Shown one piece after another: positions 5,379 through 7,638 of a stretch of 7,638 nucleotides of DNA (its first letter is position 1; every line of letters begins with the position of its first letter). Below the pieces are notes generated by a model. It saw only the letters and a program-made list of their open reading frames with translations. It was not told the origin of the DNA and made no database searches. The position numbers were made by a program, and so were the translations under genes. The DNA is taken from positions 1-7,638 of the forward strand of contig CAILXE010000433.1 of the NCBI GenBank assembly GCA_903838095.1, written 5' to 3'. This DNA is from an uncultured Chlorobiaceae bacterium. Lineage in GTDB: Bacteria; Bacteroidota; Chlorobiia; Chlorobiales; Chlorobiaceae.

Positions 5379-7638
5379 CCGCAAAATTCAACCTGAGGCA
5401 GATGTCGTTTTTGATATTACCGAGCGTAAGCAGGTGGAGGATGAACTTCACAAGTTGAACCGTGCACTTCTGACGATCAATAATTGCAATCAGGCGCTTC
5501 TTCATGCCGATAATGAAATGGAATTGTTGCGTGATATTTGTAGCATTGTCGTTGAGGCTGGTGGATATCGTATGGCGTGGGTCGGTTATGCGGAAAATGA
5601 TACGGAAAAAAGTGTCCGTCCGGTTGCTCAAGCCGGCATTGAGGATGGTTATCTCGAAACGCTTATGCTCTCCTGGGAAGATGTTGAACGTGGGCGAGGA
5701 CCGACAGGAAGTGCAATTCGGACAGGCAAGCCATTTTCTACAAAGAACATATTAGTAGACCAGGAATTTTCGCCATGGCGGCATGAGGCAATAAAGCGAG
5801 GTTATTCTTCTGTACAGAGTTTGCCGCTGAAAGCCGACGGCAAGGTGTTTGGGGCATTAACGATTTATTCTCCTCTGTTAGAGGCCTTTCATGCTGAAGA
5901 AACGAAACTTCTGACGTCTCTGGCTGACAATCTGGCGTATGGGATTACGATGTTACGAAATCGTAAGGCACGGGAGCTGGCTGAAGATGAGCTTCGTCAA
6001 AGTGAGGCCCGCTACAGGAGTCTGTTTCAGAACAAAAAAACTGTCATGCTGATTATTGATCCGAAGGATGGCAGCATTGTTGATGCCAATCCAGCAGCAG
6101 AAACATTTTATGGCTGGAAGCAGTCTGAACTATGCCAGATGAAAATCACTCAGATCAACCTGTTGACCGATCGAGAGGTAAAGTCAGAAATGGAGCTGGC
6201 TCTCCAAGAAAAACGTAATTTTTTTACCTTTAACCATTGCCGGGCAGACGGTTCAGTTCGGGATGTCGAAGTTTTCAGCGCCCCCATTACCCTTGCCGGG
6301 AGAGCTTTGCTTTATTCCATCATCAATGATGTTACCGAACGAAAGGAGTTCCAGGAGAAGCTTCAGGCAAGCAATGAGCGGATGCGTCTCATTATGGCTG
6401 CTACCAATACAGGTATTTGGGAGAGTGAGCTGAGCAGAAACATACATATATGGTCAGATGAGTTATGGGGACTCTACGGTCTCGAACCGCATAGCTGTGA
6501 GCCTTCACTCGAAAACTGGCTGAACACTATTATCCCGGAAGACAGGGCGCATATTGAGCAAGCCGTTATAGATGCAGTACAAACAGGTGGCGAATTCAAC
6601 AATATATGGCAAACTCGTGATGCTGATGGAAAAAACCATTGGCTGATGTCCAAAGGAAATCCGGTAAAAGATTCCGAGGGAAACATATCCCGTTATACCG
6701 GAATAGTTCTTGACATCACTGAGCGAAAAAGAGAGGAAGAGAAAAAGCAGCAATTAGAATCACATCTCCGTAAATCCCAGCGTCTTGAAACCATAGGAAC
6801 TCTTGCGGGGGGTATTGCGCATGATCTTAACAACATCCTCACTCCTATCTGTGGCTATGCTGAACTTGGGATGTTAGAGCTGACAGAACATGATGCGCTG
6901 TATGAATATTTCAATGAAATCGCTCAGGCGGTTCAGCGCGCAAAAAGCCTTGTCTCACAAATTCTTCTCTTCAGCAGGGCTCAGGAAGGTACTTCGACTA
7001 TCGTGAGTGTTCAGGCTGTTCTTTCTGAAGCGCTCAAGCTTCTCCGCCCATCAATACCTGCCACGATAACGATTGAACAGTATGTCGACAAGAGTTGCAG
7101 GAACATTCTTGCCGATTCATCACAAATCCATCAGGTGATTGTCAATCTTTGCACCAATGCATTCCAGGCAATGGGAGATGGGGGATTGCTGACCATTGAA
7201 CTCAAAGAGATTGTTCCTTGCAATGAGCTCTATACACAGCATCCTGATCTTCAGGCAGAAAACTGTTTACAGCTCAGTATTTCCGATACCGGAACAGGTA
7301 TGGATGATGCTACCATGGAACGTATTTTCGAGCCGTTTTTTACTACAAAGTCTGTCAATAAAGGGACTGGACTCGGACTTTCCGTTGTTCATGGTATTAT
7401 TACAAGCTTTAAAGGAAAGATTTCTGTTGAAACACAGCAGGGAAAAGGAAGCACATTTCGTGTTTATTTTCCAATTGTTAATGATCAGATTGGAAAGAAA
7501 ACAATTAATGAAACTCCGGGAAAGGGATATGGTTGCATACTCCTGGTTGACGACGACACGGCTTTGCTCCGGGTGATGACAAAAATGATTACCAAAATCG
7601 GTTTCACTGTAGAGGCGCTCAATTTTCCGCTGCAGGCA
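5371..7638 (+). CDS. Hybrid sensor histidine kinase (GAF-PAS-PAS-HisKA-HATPase-REC), start disrupted, 3' end outside window
   Basis: Signal-transducing kinase, apparently cytoplasmic: no membrane segment is visible. The frame is open for 756 codons from after a stop at 5368-5370 to the window edge. It opens with DVVFDITERK (5401-5430), the tail of a PAS/PAC domain whose core is absent. Then come a GAF domain (about 5461-5960), a PAS domain (about 6001-6350, ending DVTERK), a second PAS_3-like domain (about 6373-6730, ending DITERK), and a HisKA H-box GGIAHDLNNIL with phospho-acceptor His at 6820-6822. The ATPase has an N-box (NLCTNAFQAM, from 7144), DTGTGM (7285-7302), FEPFFTT and GTGLGL (7363-7380). 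A receiver domain starts at about 7534 with acidic VDDD; its phospho-acceptor Asp is beyond the window. Possible internal starts are GTG 5434, TTG 5455 (GGAGG 14 bases before) and ATG 5518 (no ribosome site). All catalytic motifs are intact. The signal is unknown; it is not AioS-like. Damaged gene or unusual start cannot be decided. Confidence 0.8.

Noticed and set aside
5335..5631. 98-codon - strand frame over the kinase start
   Set aside because: The + strand frame here encodes clear PAS-end and GAF sequence, so the antisense frame is a shadow.
7196..7576. 126-codon + strand frame within the kinase ATPase region
   Set aside because: The overlapping first frame carries the N-box-to-G2 ATPase motifs and the receiver start; this alternative frame has none.

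Overview
The window looks like the arsenite-oxidation part of an arsenic gene island from a bacterium of moderate GC content. All genes lie on the + strand. In order it holds the 3' part of an Acr3-type arsenite efflux permease, a complete aioB-aioA pair (Rieske and molybdopterin subunits of arsenite oxidase), a strong intrinsic terminator, a complete moaA-like gene (first step of molybdenum cofactor synthesis), and a large multidomain hybrid histidine kinase that has no normal start and runs off the right edge. From general resemblance of the proteins and the base composition I suspect a green sulfur bacterium (Chlorobiaceae). That is inference from memory, not something the window proves.

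Region 1-1073: the permease keeps the Acr3 signatures, including the cysteine in an Ala-Arg-Cys motif and the Asn-Asn-Phe-Glu motif. It is followed by 185 bp of AT-rich DNA with a T7/A7 hairpin, a strong Shine-Dalgarno sequence that has no gene behind it, and a small palindrome just before aioB. Region 1074-4207: aioB carries a twin-arginine signal and aioA has none, which fits export of the folded complex on the small subunit's signal. The two genes are 14 bp apart and surely cotranscribed. The AioA active-site residues known from the Alcaligenes faecalis enzyme (His, Ala at the Mo position, Glu, Arg, His) are all present, so this is a true Aio enzyme and not Arx or arsenate reductase. A hairpin with a T-run ends the unit.

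Region 4208-5238: moaA has both cysteine triads and the C-terminal Gly-Gly, so it probably makes cyclic pyranopterin precursor for the Mo enzyme beside it. Region 5239-7638: the kinase frame is open for 756 codons up to the window edge (GAF, PAS, PAS, HisKA, HATPase, start of a receiver domain). At its 5' end it begins in the last few residues of a lost PAS domain, directly after an in-frame stop inside an A10 tract. A short coiled-coil-like remnant sits in another frame upstream. The gene is either 5'-decayed, uses an internal start, or needs frameshifting.

Together the genes give arsenite extrusion (Acr3), periplasmic oxidation of arsenite to arsenate (AioBA) and cofactor supply (MoaA). No recognised aioX/aioS/aioR regulators and no cytochrome c gene are seen in the window.
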